A DNA stretch of 59,161 bases from Propionivibrio dicarboxylicus (GCA_945902805.1 CAMDMZ010000027.1:1-59161); one strand, 5' to 3'; counted from the stretch's first letter, positions 28,492-38,871 are shown. Notes: generated by a model not told the origin, from the sequence alone. Numbers and translations are program-made.

Positions 28492-30042
28492 ATGAACTCG
28501 CATGCAAGTTTGCACACCGGAATGCTTTTCCGATTAGTGATCGGACTCGGCGCGTTATTCGCCGCGCCGCTCGTCATGGCGGCCACTGGCACAACAAGCG
28601 GCCCGACGCTGGCGGGAATCCCGATCGAGTTCTTTCTTTTCGCTCTGACCCTGCTCGGCGTTGCCCTACTGCACAACCAGACCTTCTATGTTGCGCTCAC
28701 GGGCGTGCTGGCCGTGGCGGTATACAAGATCATGTTCACCGGCTTCAAGACCGGTGCCGGTGTTGGCGGTTTTGTCAGCCATCTCGGCCATGAATGGGTG
28801 ACGCTGGCCAACCTGTTCTGCCTGCTGATGGGCTTTGCCCTGCTGGCGCGGCATTTCGAAAAGAGCCGCGTGCCGGAAATCCTGCCCAAGTTCCTGCCCA
28901 ATGACTGGAAAGGTGCTTTCCTACTGCTGGCCATGGTCTGGGTTATTTCCAGCTTCCTCGACAACATCGCGGCCGCACTGATCGGTGGCGCGATGGCGCA
29001 CAAGTTGTTCAAGGCCAAGGTGCATATCGGCTATCTGGCCGGTATCGTTGCGGCTTCAAACGCGGGCGGTGCCTTCTCGGTGGTCGGCGATACAACGACG
29101 ACGATGATGTGGATCTCGGGTGTGCATCCGAGCAGCGTGTTTGAAGCCGTCGTTGCGTCCCTGATTGCACTCGGTATCTCGGGTTATTTCGCTGCCAAAC
29201 AGCAACACGCCTATTCACCGATCCTGACTCACGTGCATGAAAGCACCCGTGTTGACATGGGTCGCCTGTTCATCGTGGCCGTGATTCTTATTTTTGCCAT
29301 GGTGACCAACATTGTGGTGAACACGCACTACACCGCGATCAGCGATACCTTCCCGTTCATTGGTGTTGCGGTTTGGCTGGCCGTACTGGTGACCATCCCG
29401 GTGCGTCGCCACGACTGGGAAGTTCTCGGTGAATCCTTGAAGGGCACCTTCTTCCTGCTCTTCTTGGTCACCACGGCCTCGATGATGCCGGTCGAAGCGC
29501 TGCCAGTCGCCTCGTGGCAAACCGCTTTCGGCCTCGGCTTCGTCTCCGCCGTGTTCGACAACATCCCGCTGACCGCTCTGGCGATCAAGCAGGATGGTTA
29601 CGACTGGGGCTTCCTGGCCTTTGCGGTTGGTTACGGCGGCTCGATGCTGTGGTTCGGTTCCTCGGCGGGTGTCGCACTGTCCAACATGTATCCCGAGGCC
29701 AAGAATGCCGTCCAGTGGCTCAAACATGGCTGGCACGTCGCCGTTGCGTACATCGTTTCCTTCCTGGTCATGGTGGTTGTCGTTGGCTGGCATCCGGAGC
29801 CGCTGAACAAGGGTGCCAATGCGCAAGGGGCACAAGGGGCACATGGCGCCGTACCGATGCAAATGAACGGTGCCCAGCCCGGCCAGAACTACCAATACGG
29901 CCCACCCGGCGCGCCACAGGGACAGCCGCCTTACTACGGCGGCCCCGGCCCCGCACCTTATTACGGTGGCCCTGGCGTTCCGCCCGGACCGGCTCCGTAT
30001 TACGGTGGTCCCGGCGACCCGCAGGGCATGCGCCGCCCGTAA
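28492..30042 (+). CDS. NhaD/ArsB (ion transporter) superfamily membrane transporter with Pro/Gly/Tyr tail
   Basis: 516 residues. Signal-like N-terminus ending in MAA, then about 11 membrane helices. Two inverted-topology signature regions: FLDNIAAALIGGAMA with NAGGAFSVVGDTTTTMMWI, and VFDNIPLTALAI with GYGGSMLWFGSSAG. The GDTTTTM motif resembles NhaD Na+/H+ antiporters; many relatives are labelled citrate transporters, so the substrate is open. The last ~70 residues are hydrophilic and repetitive (three PYYGGPG units among Pro, Gly and Gln), unusual for this family. SD AAGGGG lies in a hairpin. It ends in a strong terminator and is monocistronic. Confidence 0.82.
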   Translation: MNSHASLHTGMLFRLVIGLGALFAAPLVMAATGTTSGPTLAGIPIEFFLFALTLLGVALLHNQTFYVALTGVLAVAVYKIMFTGFKTGAGVGGFVSHLGHEWVTLANLFCLLMGFALLARHFEKSRVPEILPKFLPNDWKGAFLLLAMVWVISSFLDNIAAALIGGAMAHKLFKAKVHIGYLAGIVAASNAGGAFSVVGDTTTTMMWISGVHPSSVFEAVVASLIALGISGYFAAKQQHAYSPILTHVHESTRVDMGRLFIVAVILIFAMVTNIVVNTHYTAISDTFPFIGVAVWLAVLVTIPVRRHDWEVLGESLKGTFFLLFLVTTASMMPVEALPVASWQTAFGLGFVSAVFDNIPLTALAIKQDGYDWGFLAFAVGYGGSMLWFGSSAGVALSNMYPEAKNAVQWLKHGWHVAVAYIVSFLVMVVVVGWHPEPLNKGANAQGAQGAHGAVPMQMNGAQPGQNYQYGPPGAPQGQPPYYGGPGPAPYYGGPGVPPGPAPYYGGPGDPQGMRRP

Positions 30043-30086
30043 TCGATCGGGCATCGGGCTTCTGGCTGAGCCCGTTCCAAACCTTC

Positions 30087-30121
30087 CACTGCCGGCACTT
30101 GCTGCCGGCAGTGGCGTTTTT
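30087..30121 (+). terminator. Intrinsic terminator after the NhaD-like gene
   Basis: CACTGCCGGCA (30087-30097) and TGCCGGCAGTG (30103-30113) form a perfect 11-bp stem with a 5-base loop, followed by GCG and five T residues. It lies 45 bp after the stop. Confidence 0.92.
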
Positions 30122-30173
30122 GGCGCATGCTTTTTATGATTTTGACGGCCGCGCAGGGCCGACTGACGGCGTA

Positions 30174-30202
30174 GGCGCCGTCTCGCCAGAACCGACTTTT
30201 TA
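30174..30202 (-). repeat. Dispersed repeat at the ycaO stop
   Basis: On the minus strand: TAAAAAGTCGGTTCTGG then CGAGACGGCGCC. The repeat's A-run forms the ycaO TAA stop, so it begins at the exact end of the gene. A neighbouring GACGGCG/CGCCGTC pair gives a local hairpin with its far end. Confidence 0.82.
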
Positions 30203-31930
30203 AGGATGCAACTTGCCGTAGGCCGTCAACAAGCGCTGATGCATGTCACATGCGGCGAGATCCATACCCAGCGACGGCTGACCAAAAAAGCGTAATTCCC
30301 CATCCAGCAGGGCGTTCGCCTGGCGCAGGGTTTCCGCGCCGTAGAGGCTTTCCAACGCACTTTCATAGTGCGCGATATCGGCATCCTCGTCGAAATTCTG
30401 CAAACACTCGATGCAACGATAGACGCGTCGCCGCGCCGGATTCAGTTGCTCGAAATGGCGTACCCATTCGCAGCCTTCGGCAATCGCCTCGTCGTCGCCG
30501 ATCGCCAGCGCAAGCAAGGTTTTCAGTTCGCCTACCCGTAGGTCGCTCCAGAAGGCATCGTCGCCGGGCGCCAACCCAATCAGCGCGGCAACCGGTCGCT
30601 GCTCGTCGATCCCGCTTTCGTTCAGCGTATCGAGCAGATCGGCGCATTCATCATCGTCGAGATCGGCCAGGTGCAGGATGGGTTCGCGAATCTCGTTGCC
30701 GACACTGTTGTTCTCCCATTCCAGTTCGTCGAGCGGGTAGATCTCCGACATGCCGGGCACGATGATGCGACAGGCGTAGACACCAAGGTGGTCGAAATCG
30801 GCGACATAAATTTCGTGGCCGCCAGCATGGATGCTATCGACCAGCCAAGCGTAGTCCTCGGCTGTGGTGCTGCTGTAGTTCCAGTCGTGAAATTCGAAAT
30901 CCGGCTGCGAGTTTAGAAAGTTCCAGCTGATGATGCCGCTGGAGTCAACAAAATGGATCTCGATATTCGGTGCACTGGCGATTTCATCAATATCGAAACC
31001 GGGTTCGGGAAATCCGCTTAGCGCATCGAGCGCGCGGCCTTGCAGCAATTCGGTCAAGGCGCGCTCCAAGGCGATCTCGAAGCGCGGATGGGCGCCAAAG
31101 CTGGAAAAGCAGCCCTGATCCTGCGGATTCAGCAAGGTGACGTTCATGACCGGATAGCGTCCGCCCAGCGACGCATCCTTGACCAAGATACCGAAGCCGG
31201 CTGCTTTTAATTCCCGGATACCCGTGGCGATATGCGGGTAGCGCCCGATGACATCTTCCGGCACGTCTGGCAGGCAGAGTCCTTCGCTGATAATGCGGAA
31301 CTTGATGTAGCGCTCGTAGATTTCCGACAAGGCCTGAGTCCGCGCTTCATCACGCGTATTGCCCGCTGACATGCCATTGCTGACGTACAGATTGGCGATG
31401 ACGTTAACCGGGAAATTGACCACAGCCTGATCGCGCTGACGCACATAGGGAATGGTGCAGATGCCGCGTTCGACGTTAGCGGAGTTGAAGTCCACCAACG
31501 AACTCGCGTGAATCGTACCGCGCGGGTTGTAGAACTTCTGCAACTCGGGGGTTAATAGTTCTTCCGGCCAATCACCGTTTTCATCGACCTCAAACCATTC
31601 CTCGCGCGGGTAATGAACGAATGGACGCCCCTCGCCTTCGGCAAATTGACGCCCAAGGTAGTAGTGATTCCAGAAGTAATTGCACGACAGGCGCTCGAAA
31701 AACTCACCCAGCGCACTCGCGCGCGCTGCCAGTTGCGTGGCGCCCTTTCCGTTGGTGAACATCAGCGGGCAGTCGCGATCACTGACATGCACCGACCAGA
31801 TGCCATCGACCGGGTTCAGCCAGGAGCGTTCCTCGACATGAAAGTCGAGGCCCAGAAGTTTGGCCTGCATGGTGTTGATCGATGCTTCGAGCGAAGCATC
31901 CTTGCCAATGATGAAATGTTCTGCGTGCAT
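30200..31930 (-). CDS. ycaO: YcaO (RimO accessory factor)
   Basis: 576 residues, close to the E. coli protein (586). The YcaO ATP-binding fold is seen in GNTRDEARTQALSEIYERY and in SALGEFFERLSC (the acidic ExxxE residues of the ATP site), with the C-terminal TPR-like region (YRCIECLQNFDED). In E. coli it supports RimO-dependent beta-methylthiolation of ribosomal protein S12. It is not associated with azoline-peptide genes here, so a stand-alone housekeeping YcaO is the best reading. Its stop codon is supplied by a dispersed repeat. Confidence 0.9.
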   Translation of the reverse strand: MHAEHFIIGKDASLEASINTMQAKLLGLDFHVEERSWLNPVDGIWSVHVSDRDCPLMFTNGKGATQLAARASALGEFFERLSCNYFWNHYYLGRQFAEGEGRPFVHYPREEWFEVDENGDWPEELLTPELQKFYNPRGTIHASSLVDFNSANVERGICTIPYVRQRDQAVVNFPVNVIANLYVSNGMSAGNTRDEARTQALSEIYERYIKFRIISEGLCLPDVPEDVIGRYPHIATGIRELKAAGFGILVKDASLGGRYPVMNVTLLNPQDQGCFSSFGAHPRFEIALERALTELLQGRALDALSGFPEPGFDIDEIASAPNIEIHFVDSSGIISWNFLNSQPDFEFHDWNYSSTTAEDYAWLVDSIHAGGHEIYVADFDHLGVYACRIIVPGMSEIYPLDELEWENNSVGNEIREPILHLADLDDDECADLLDTLNESGIDEQRPVAALIGLAPGDDAFWSDLRVGELKTLLALAIGDDEAIAEGCEWVRHFEQLNPARRRVYRCIECLQNFDEDADIAHYESALESLYGAETLRQANALLDGELRFFGQPSLGMDLAACDMHQRLLTAYGKLHP

Positions 31931-31959
31931 GGAAATAAACCTGGGTAGTGATGCGTGAA

Positions 31960-32361
31960 CTACTCGACGCGACCGCGTGCTGCCTTGATGGCGCCGCGTT
32001 TGGCCTTGCCGTCGAGGCGGCGCGTGATCGAGCCTTTGGTGGGTTGGGTGGGCCGTCGCCGTTTCGGCACGACGGCGACGCTGTCGATCAGATCCTGCAA
32101 GCGCCGCAGCGCATCGTCCCGATTCATTTCCAGGCTGCGGTATTCCTGCGCCTTGATGATGACCACGCCCTCCTTGCTGATGCGTTGATCGCTAAGTTGC
32201 AGCAAACGCTCGCGAATCGGCTCGGGCAAGGATGAGGCGGCAATATCGAAGCGTAAATGCACCGCGCTGGAAACTTTGTTGACGTTCTGCCCACCGGCAC
32301 CCTGGGCGCGGATGGCGATGATCCGGACCTCTCCGGGCGGGATACTGAAGCGGGAACGCAT
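31960..32361 (-). CDS. arfB: Alternative ribosome-rescue factor ArfB
   Basis: 133 residues. The release-factor GGQ motif lies in QGAGGQNVNKVSSAVHLRFD near residues 20-40. The C-terminal tail is very basic (KRRRPTQPTK, GKAKRGAIKAARGR) as required to enter the empty mRNA channel. It hydrolyses peptidyl-tRNA on stalled ribosomes. Encoded 9 bp behind rhlE, so probably co-transcribed. Confidence 0.94.
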   Translation of the reverse strand: MRSRFSIPPGEVRIIAIRAQGAGGQNVNKVSSAVHLRFDIAASSLPEPIRERLLQLSDQRISKEGVVIIKAQEYRSLEMNRDDALRRLQDLIDSVAVVPKRRRPTQPTKGSITRRLDGKAKRGAIKAARGRVE

Positions 32362-32370
32362 GGCAGCGAC

Positions 32371-33645
32371 TTAACGTGCTCGCCGCCTGGCAGCGGGTTT
32401 GGCGGCAAGCTTGGTCGCGGTTTTCGCAGGAGCAGCGAAAACCTTCGGCTTCTTGGGCTTTTTTGGCTTCTTCACCACCTGCCCGGCCGCATTGGTCAGC
32501 GGCACACGGTGATCCGGCTCGAAGCCTTCTTCTTCCTCGCGCGGCAACGTCGCGCGGGTCAAGGTTTCGATGGCCGCCAGCAAATCCACTTCGTCCGCAC
32601 ACACCAGCGAAATCGCTTCGCCAGTCGCTCCGGCGCGTCCGGTTCGGCCGATGCGATGAATGTAGTCTTCCGCAACGATGGGCAGATCGAAATTCACCAC
32701 CAGCGGCAGGTCGTCGATATCGAGGCCACGTGCGGCAACGTCAGTTGCCACCAAGATCTGCACTGCACCCGCCTTGAAGCTATCCAGCGCCCGTTGCCGT
32801 GCCGCCTGTGGCTTGTCGCCATGAATCGAATCGGCGCTGATGCGCTGCGCCAGTAACGTCTGCACCAGTTGCTCGACGCCTTTGCGCGTCTTGACGAAGA
32901 CCAGCACCTGACCCCAACGACGTGTCCTGAGCAGATGGCTGAACAGATCCGCCTTGTTCTTCTTGTCGACCGGAATCACCCATTGCTTGACGCTGCGTGC
33001 CGCCGTGTTGCGCGGACTGGCCTCAATCGACAGCGGATCGTGCAGCACCCGTGCCGCCATCTTGCTGATGGCATCCGAAAATGTGGCTGAAAACAGCAGA
33101 GTCTGGCGCTTCTTGGGCAAGGCCGCAAAAACGGCATCCAGCTCGCGGGCGAAGCCAAGATCGAGCATGCGATCGGCCTCGTCCAGCACCAGAATTTGCA
33201 GCTGATCAAACTTGACCGCATTTTGCCGATGCAAATCAAGCAGGCGACCGGGTGTGGCGACGATGACATCGATGCCCTTGCGCAGCTTCATCATCTGTGG
33301 ATTGATCGCAACGCCGCCATATATGGCGTAGGTGCGTAGCGGCAGGTACTGACCATAGGCGCGGAAACTCTGGTGCACCTGCTCCGCCAACTCGCGTGTT
33401 GGCACCAGCACCAGCGCCAGCACCGAATTGCTGGCGACGACCGTAGCAGCCGCCGTCAAGCGCTGCATCATTGGCAGGGCAAAGCCGGCCGTCTTGCCGG
33501 TGCCGGTTTGCGCCGCCGCCATCAGATCACGCCCGTTGAGGATGGCGGGAATTGCCTGGGACTGAACCGGCGTCGGCGTTTTGTACTCCAGCACGTCAAG
33601 CGCGCGGAGCAGCGGATCGATCAGTCCAAGCGAAGCAAAAGTCAT
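32371..33645 (-). CDS. rhlE: DEAD-box RNA helicase, RhlE type
   Basis: About 424 residues from the ATG at 33645 (MTFASLGL), the family start; the frame extends 55 codons upstream into the divergent gene's leader and is ignored. Motifs: Q motif PTPVQSQAIP, I AAQTGTGKTAGF, Ia PTRELAEQ, Ib TPGR, II VLDEADRMLD, III SAT, V ATDVAARGLD, VI HRIGRTGR. The C-terminus is a basic, Lys/Ala/Pro-rich tail typical of RhlE. It unwinds RNA in ribosome maturation and decay. Confidence 0.92.
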   Translation of the reverse strand: MTFASLGLIDPLLRALDVLEYKTPTPVQSQAIPAILNGRDLMAAAQTGTGKTAGFALPMMQRLTAAATVVASNSVLALVLVPTRELAEQVHQSFRAYGQYLPLRTYAIYGGVAINPQMMKLRKGIDVIVATPGRLLDLHRQNAVKFDQLQILVLDEADRMLDLGFARELDAVFAALPKKRQTLLFSATFSDAISKMAARVLHDPLSIEASPRNTAARSVKQWVIPVDKKNKADLFSHLLRTRRWGQVLVFVKTRKGVEQLVQTLLAQRISADSIHGDKPQAARQRALDSFKAGAVQILVATDVAARGLDIDDLPLVVNFDLPIVAEDYIHRIGRTGRAGATGEAISLVCADEVDLLAAIETLTRATLPREEEEGFEPDHRVPLTNAAGQVVKKPKKPKKPKVFAAPAKTATKLAAKPAARRRAR

Positions 33646-33734
33646 GGCGCGGAAGCGGCGGGAAGAATTGCGGCAGTCTATCGTGCCGCAAACCCTTAAA
33701 CTCCACCTCCTACCAAGGAATTTAGAGGTCCCCG

Positions 33735-34255
33735 ATGCAACCCGTCCGTGAATTTGATGCCATCCTCCTGCTCGCTTTGGCCGTCGCCTCGAAACGGCGG
33801 CCGGCCGCACTGGTCGAACTGGTTGCTGCGACCGATATGCTGGATGGCGACATGCCGACCAGCTTCAAAATGAGCGACGCGGTTTTTCGGCTTTCGAAAC
33901 ATGGGTTAATCACGGAAGCTGAGGACGGCTACGCGCTCACGCCCGCTGCCGAAGCCATCGTCACCGGCCAGCGGCGCAAGACCGAAACCGCCGCGCGAGT
34001 GCTCTATGTCAATGAGCGGCTCGCCGCCTACGAGCCTGCAGCCGATGCGCTCACTTCAGGGCCTATTGCCCTGACGACGGAACAACTCGGCGCCGCCATC
34101 CTGGCGCACCGAGCATTCAAGAACAGCACCGGCAAGAGCTGGGCAATGCTGAAAGCCAATACCGACGAGATCAATTACCAGCGGAAAAAGAAATGGCGCC
34201 CGGGAATCAAGCCCGCCGGCACGAACAAGAGCAAGAGCAAGATTGCGGGCAAGTG

Positions 34256-34256
<1 letters not shown>
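33735..34256 (+). CDS. Conserved-looking hypothetical protein with winged-helix character
   Basis: 173 residues, start ATG with AGAGG 6 bases upstream. I do not recognise the family. The N-terminal ~90 residues have the pattern of a winged helix (AALVELVAATDML, MSDAVFRLSKHGLITEAEDGYALTPAAEAIV), reading like a PadR/MarR-type fold that senses a second gene product. The C-terminus is Lys-rich (RKKKWRPGIKP, KSKSKIAGK) and may bind nucleic acid. Its TGA overlaps the dbpA ATG, so it is coupled to an rRNA helicase and could regulate or assist it (inference). Confidence 0.75.
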
Positions 34257-35670
<1,414 letters not shown>

Positions 35671-35671
<1 letters not shown>

Positions 35672-35701
35672 AAAAGTCGGCGCCGGTGAGACGGCGCCGA
35701 C
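35671..35701 (+). repeat. Dispersed repeat between dbpA and tpx; perfect-stem copy, probable tpx terminator
   Basis: AAAAAGTCGGCGCCGG then TGAGACGGCGCCGAC. GTCGGCGCC (35676-35684) and GGCGCCGAC (35693-35701) form a perfect 9-bp stem, unlike most copies. Read on the minus strand the stem is followed by six T residues, so this copy has the form of an intrinsic terminator for tpx, 28 bp after its stop. Confidence 0.85.
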
Positions 35702-35728
35702 GGCGTTACCGGTGTTACATGGCTGGAT

Positions 35729-36232
35729 TTAGCCGAGTGCCTTCAGGGCGGCGTCGTAATTCGGCTCGTTGGCAATTTCACTGACCATCTCAGTATGCAG
35801 CACTTTGTTGCTCTCGTCGAGAACAACGACAGCACGTGCCGCCAGACCAACCAGCGGACCATCAGCAATTGCCACGCCCCAGGTCTTCAGGAAGCCAGGA
35901 TTGCGGAAAGTGGACAATGTGGCCACATTCGACAAACCCTCGGCACCACAGAAGCGACCGGTAGCGAACGGCAGATCAGCCGAAACGCAAAGCACGACCG
36001 TGTTGTTCAGCTTCGTTGCCGCCTCGTTGAAACGGCGTGTCGACGCAGCACAGGTCGGCGTATCGATGCTGGGGAAAATGTTGAGCACCTTGCGTTTGCC
36101 GGCATACTCATTGAGCGACACATCGGCCAGATTGCCGGTGGTCAGCGTGAAATCGGGGGCGGCAGCACCGGTTGCGGGCAGGTCGCCATCGACCTTGACC
36201 GGATTGCCTTGCAGAGTAACGGTAGTTCCCAT
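35729..36232 (-). CDS. tpx: Thiol peroxidase Tpx
   Basis: 167 residues. Atypical 2-Cys peroxiredoxin: peroxidatic Cys in [14 protein letters not shown] (about residue 60) and resolving Cys in GRFCGAEG (about residue 94), both conserved. It reduces hydrogen and lipid peroxides with thioredoxin. Start ATG with AAGGAG. Monocistronic; its transcript would run into the terminator-like repeat copy at 35671-35701. Confidence 0.95.
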   Translation of the reverse strand: MGTTVTLQGNPVKVDGDLPATGAAAPDFTLTTGNLADVSLNEYAGKRKVLNIFPSIDTPTCAASTRRFNEAATKLNNTVVLCVSADLPFATGRFCGAEGLSNVATLSTFRNPGFLKTWGVAIADGPLVGLAARAVVVLDESNKVLHTEMVSEIANEPNYDAALKALG

Positions 36233-36324
36233 GTGAAGCTCCTTTTAACGAGGGTTGCAAAACGCCAGTTTAATCGAACCAATCGCTGAAACAGTCCAGA
36301 TTGTTGCTGCCGACATTCGTTTCA

Positions 36325-36633
36325 TCAGGTCGACAACTTGCGTCCGAGTTTGCTCTCGACGGCCACCACCTTGGCTTTGATCCGACCACCGGGACCAGCG
36401 CGGTAATCGATCTTGATCTGCGTGCTGATGCGATCACAATCTGCGCTCATCGCCTCGAAGCAGGCTGTCACCACCGCCATCACCTCGCCCCATTCGCCTT
36501 CGATGATGGTGCCCATCGGAGTCAATTGGTACGGTAAGCCGCTCTTGTCGATGATATCCAGCGAGCGAGCGACGTAAGGACTCAGGCTCTCCCCCTTGGC
36601 GAAGGGCGACATTGAGAATTCGAGTAATACCAT
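36325..36633 (-). CDS. MTH1187/YqgV-family thiamine-binding protein
   Basis: 102 residues. Ferredoxin-like small protein with EFSMSPF, GLPYQLTPMGTIIEGEW and the RISTQIKIDYR strand typical of the DUF77/MTH1187 family, members of which bind thiamine. Start ATG with AAAGGA. No TPP riboswitch was found upstream. It follows the small membrane protein gene by 11 bp, so the two are co-transcribed. Confidence 0.85.
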   Translation of the reverse strand: MVLLEFSMSPFAKGESLSPYVARSLDIIDKSGLPYQLTPMGTIIEGEWGEVMAVVTACFEAMSADCDRISTQIKIDYRAGPGGRIKAKVVAVESKLGRKLST

Positions 36634-36644
36634 GGGGTTTCCTT

Positions 36645-36872
36645 TCAGTCCGGCGCTTTTGGTTTGCTGGCGGTGGCAAGCTTCACAGCCAGCAGGATCA
36701 AGGGCAACAAATGCCAGAAAACATCAAAAATATCCAGAGGTCGCGTCAGATTGCCCTCTTGCAGCATCCGCATCTTTTCGACCAGATGCGGTTCGGGCAC
36801 AAAAGGCGCACCAAGCATGAACAGCGTTGCGGCAATCAGGATTGGAAATGGAATCTGGTCAAGCCAGCGCAT
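36645..36872 (-). CDS. Small membrane protein of unknown function
   Basis: 75 residues, start ATG with GGAG six bases upstream. Two hydrophobic segments (PFPILIAATLFMLGAPF and WHLLPLILLAVKLATA) flank a short polar loop (EPHLVEKMRMLQEGNLTRPLD). I do not recognise a characterised family. It sits between tatD and the thiamine-binding protein gene on the same strand. Confidence 0.7.
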   Translation of the reverse strand: MRWLDQIPFPILIAATLFMLGAPFVPEPHLVEKMRMLQEGNLTRPLDIFDVFWHLLPLILLAVKLATASKPKAPD

Positions 36873-36902
36873 GTGTACTCCGAGAGTTGGTTGGATGAAT
36901 CA

Positions 36903-37664
36903 TCATCGTCCGGACAAGACTGTCCACGCGTTCATCTTTGTCACGTTGGCAATATCAGCGATGGACATACCACGCAACTCCGCTAAGGCAGCACCGATAC
37001 GCGGCAACTGATCCGGTGAATTGCGTGCCCCGCTCAGCCACTCCGGCGGAATGTCCGGGGCGTCGGTTTCGAGCACGATGGACTCCAGAGGTAGCGTGGC
37101 GGCCAGTTCTCGTATCCGGTTGGCTCGCGGGAAGGTCATCGCACCGCCAAAACCGAGTTTGAATCCCAGTTTAATGAATTCATCGGCCTGTTGCCGGCTT
37201 CCGTTGAATGCGTGGGCGATGCCGCCGACCACACGAATCTGGCGCAAATGTTTCAACACCTGATCGATTGCGCGGCGCACGTGCAGTAGCACCGGAAGTC
37301 CTGTGTCGCGGGCGATTTCGAGTTGCGCTTTGAAGTAAAACTCCTGCTCTGCATCGTCGCGGTGCTCAATGAAGCGATCAAGACCAATCTCGCCGATGGC
37401 CACCGGATGCTCGCGCGCAATGATTTCACGCAACGCGTCAAGATCCTCTTCGCGGGCAGGCGCAACATACATCGGGTGAATGCCGTAAGCGGCGTAACAG
37501 CCGCTGTATTCGCGGCACACCGAGGCCACGGCGCCGAAATTGGCGCGCTCGACGGCCGGGACAACGATTTGGCTGACGCCAGCAGCAACGGCGGCGCGGA
37601 CTACAGCATCGCGGTCGTTATCGAACTCGGCAGCATCAAGGTGGCAGTGCGTGTCGATCCACAT
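36903..37664 (-). CDS. tatD: TatD-family metal-dependent DNase/hydrolase
   Basis: About 253 residues from the ATG at 37664 (a GTG two codons earlier is possible). Metal motifs: IDTHCHLD (HxH), GEIGLDR (Glu), LLHVRRA (His), GIAHAFNGS (His) and ETDAPDIPP (Asp). TatD proteins are 3'-5' exonucleases with quality-control and DNA-repair links. The start is a few bases after the rhodanese stop, so it may be translated with the isc distal genes. Confidence 0.9.
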   Translation of the reverse strand: MWIDTHCHLDAAEFDNDRDAVVRAAVAAGVSQIVVPAVERANFGAVASVCREYSGCYAAYGIHPMYVAPAREEDLDALREIIAREHPVAIGEIGLDRFIEHRDDAEQEFYFKAQLEIARDTGLPVLLHVRRAIDQVLKHLRQIRVVGGIAHAFNGSRQQADEFIKLGFKLGFGGAMTFPRANRIRELAATLPLESIVLETDAPDIPPEWLSGARNSPDQLPRIGAALAELRGMSIADIANVTKMNAWTVLSGR

Positions 37665-37671
37665 CAGCACA

Positions 37672-38328
37672 CTATTTATCGACGGGTACGGTGGTCAGGC
37701 CCAGCGATTTCCAGACCTGCATGCCGCCGCGATACCACTTGAGCTTGTGGGCCGGGTAGCCAAGTGCGAGCAGTTGCTTGATATTGGTCGGGGATTGCCC
37801 ACACCACGGACCATTGCAATAGAACACCAGAGTCTTGGCGTGTTCAAAATTCCAAAATGGGCCATTCCGCGTCGCACCGAACTGCAATTCCAGGATTTCC
37901 GCGATCGCCTGCGGCTCGGCTTGTTGCACGTGCAGTTTGTTCCACGGCAGATGGACTGCCCCCGGAATCAGGCCGGAACGTTGCGGCCAGTCGCCATCGC
38001 GCGAATCGATCAGCATGATCGTCTCGTCACGCCGACTCATGCGCTTCAAGGCGTCCAGCACCTCAAGTTCGCCATAGGTTTCCACGCCCGGCGCCAGTTG
38101 TATGGGTAAAACGCAGAACGGCGGACAGGGGCGAGAGGTCAGCGCGAAGTCCGGATCGATGTCATTTCCATTATCGGGATTGCGCTGAATACGAACGCTG
38201 CGGCCATTGTGCTGGACGTCGATATAGGGCAAATCTGCCGTGATCCCCACCGGTTTGTCAGCGGCCGACACCACGACCGACGCGAGCGACAGCAGCGAGA
38301 TTAGCAACGTTAGCAAAACGCGCAACAT
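37672..38328 (-). CDS. Exported rhodanese-like protein
   Basis: 218 residues from the ATG at 38328, whose A overlaps the iscX stop (TGATG); the 33-codon upstream extension is iscX shadow. It has a signal peptide (LLTLLISLLSLASVVVSA) and a rhodanese domain with the active-site loop VFYCNGPWCGQSP, where Cys is the predicted sulfur-carrying residue. Two extra Cys pairs (RPCPPFC) lie in the N-terminal half. It is an appended gene at the end of the isc operon, so a sulfur- or redox-handling role in the periplasm is plausible. Confidence 0.82.
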   Translation of the reverse strand: MLRVLLTLLISLLSLASVVVSAADKPVGITADLPYIDVQHNGRSVRIQRNPDNGNDIDPDFALTSRPCPPFCVLPIQLAPGVETYGELEVLDALKRMSRRDETIMLIDSRDGDWPQRSGLIPGAVHLPWNKLHVQQAEPQAIAEILELQFGATRNGPFWNFEHAKTLVFYCNGPWCGQSPTNIKQLLALGYPAHKLKWYRGGMQVWKSLGLTTVPVDK

Positions 38329-38522
38329 CACTCGGCCTCGTCGATCCAGGCCTGTTGGATGGCTTCCAGCTTCTTCTCTCCGCAGTGCTTTTCGTTTTCT
38401 TCGAAGCCGGGCAGCGCCATTACCCATTGCATCAGGTCGACGAAATTGATGCGTGTCGGATCAACATCCGGGTGGGCTTCGGACAATTGAATCGCAATTT
38501 CAAGAGAGTCAGTCCATTTCAT
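38328..38522 (-). CDS. iscX: Iron-sulfur assembly protein IscX
   Basis: 64 residues from the ATG at 38522 (MKWTDSLEIAI), the family start. Contains DPTRINFVDLMQWVMALPGF and the C-terminal EKKLEAIQQAWIDE, a full-length IscX. It binds IscS and iron and tunes the cysteine desulfurase. Overlaps fdx by 4 bp. Confidence 0.95.
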   Translation of the reverse strand: MKWTDSLEIAIQLSEAHPDVDPTRINFVDLMQWVMALPGFEENEKHCGEKKLEAIQQAWIDEAE

Positions 38523-38866
38523 TTTTTCGAGTGTCCTTCCTTGGCCATGTTGATGGTGTATTTCGGAATCTCGATGATCAGCGGTACGGCGCCGACAATG
38601 GCCTGGCACGACAGGCGCGAGAGCGGCTCCAGGCCCCATGCTTTGTCGAGCAAATCCTCCTCGGTTTCCTCGGCGTCGGCGAGCGATTCAAACCCTTCAC
38701 GCACAACCACATGACATGTCGTGCAAGCGCAAGACTTTTCGCAGGCGTGCTCGATGTCGATCTCGTTGTCGAGCAAAGCATCGCAAATCGAGGTTCCTGG
38801 CGCCACCTCGATCACGGCGCCTTCCGGGCACAACTCGACATGCGGCAAAACAATAATTTGTGTCAT
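38519..38866 (-). CDS. fdx: ISC-type [2Fe-2S] ferredoxin
   Basis: 115 residues. The four cluster ligands are in HACEKSCACTTCHV (three Cys) and RLSCQAI. Isc-type adrenodoxin-like ferredoxin that delivers electrons to cluster assembly on IscU. Follows hscA by 5 bp. Confidence 0.95.
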   Translation of the reverse strand: MTQIIVLPHVELCPEGAVIEVAPGTSICDALLDNEIDIEHACEKSCACTTCHVVVREGFESLADAEETEEDLLDKAWGLEPLSRLSCQAIVGAVPLIIEIPKYTINMAKEGHSKK

Positions 38867-38871
38867 CAGTC

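Noticed and set aside
30200-31930. YcaO as part of an azoline-peptide (RiPP) cluster
   Set aside because: No precursor peptide, dehydrogenase or C-protein is nearby, and the protein matches the E. coli-type YcaO with a C-terminal extension.
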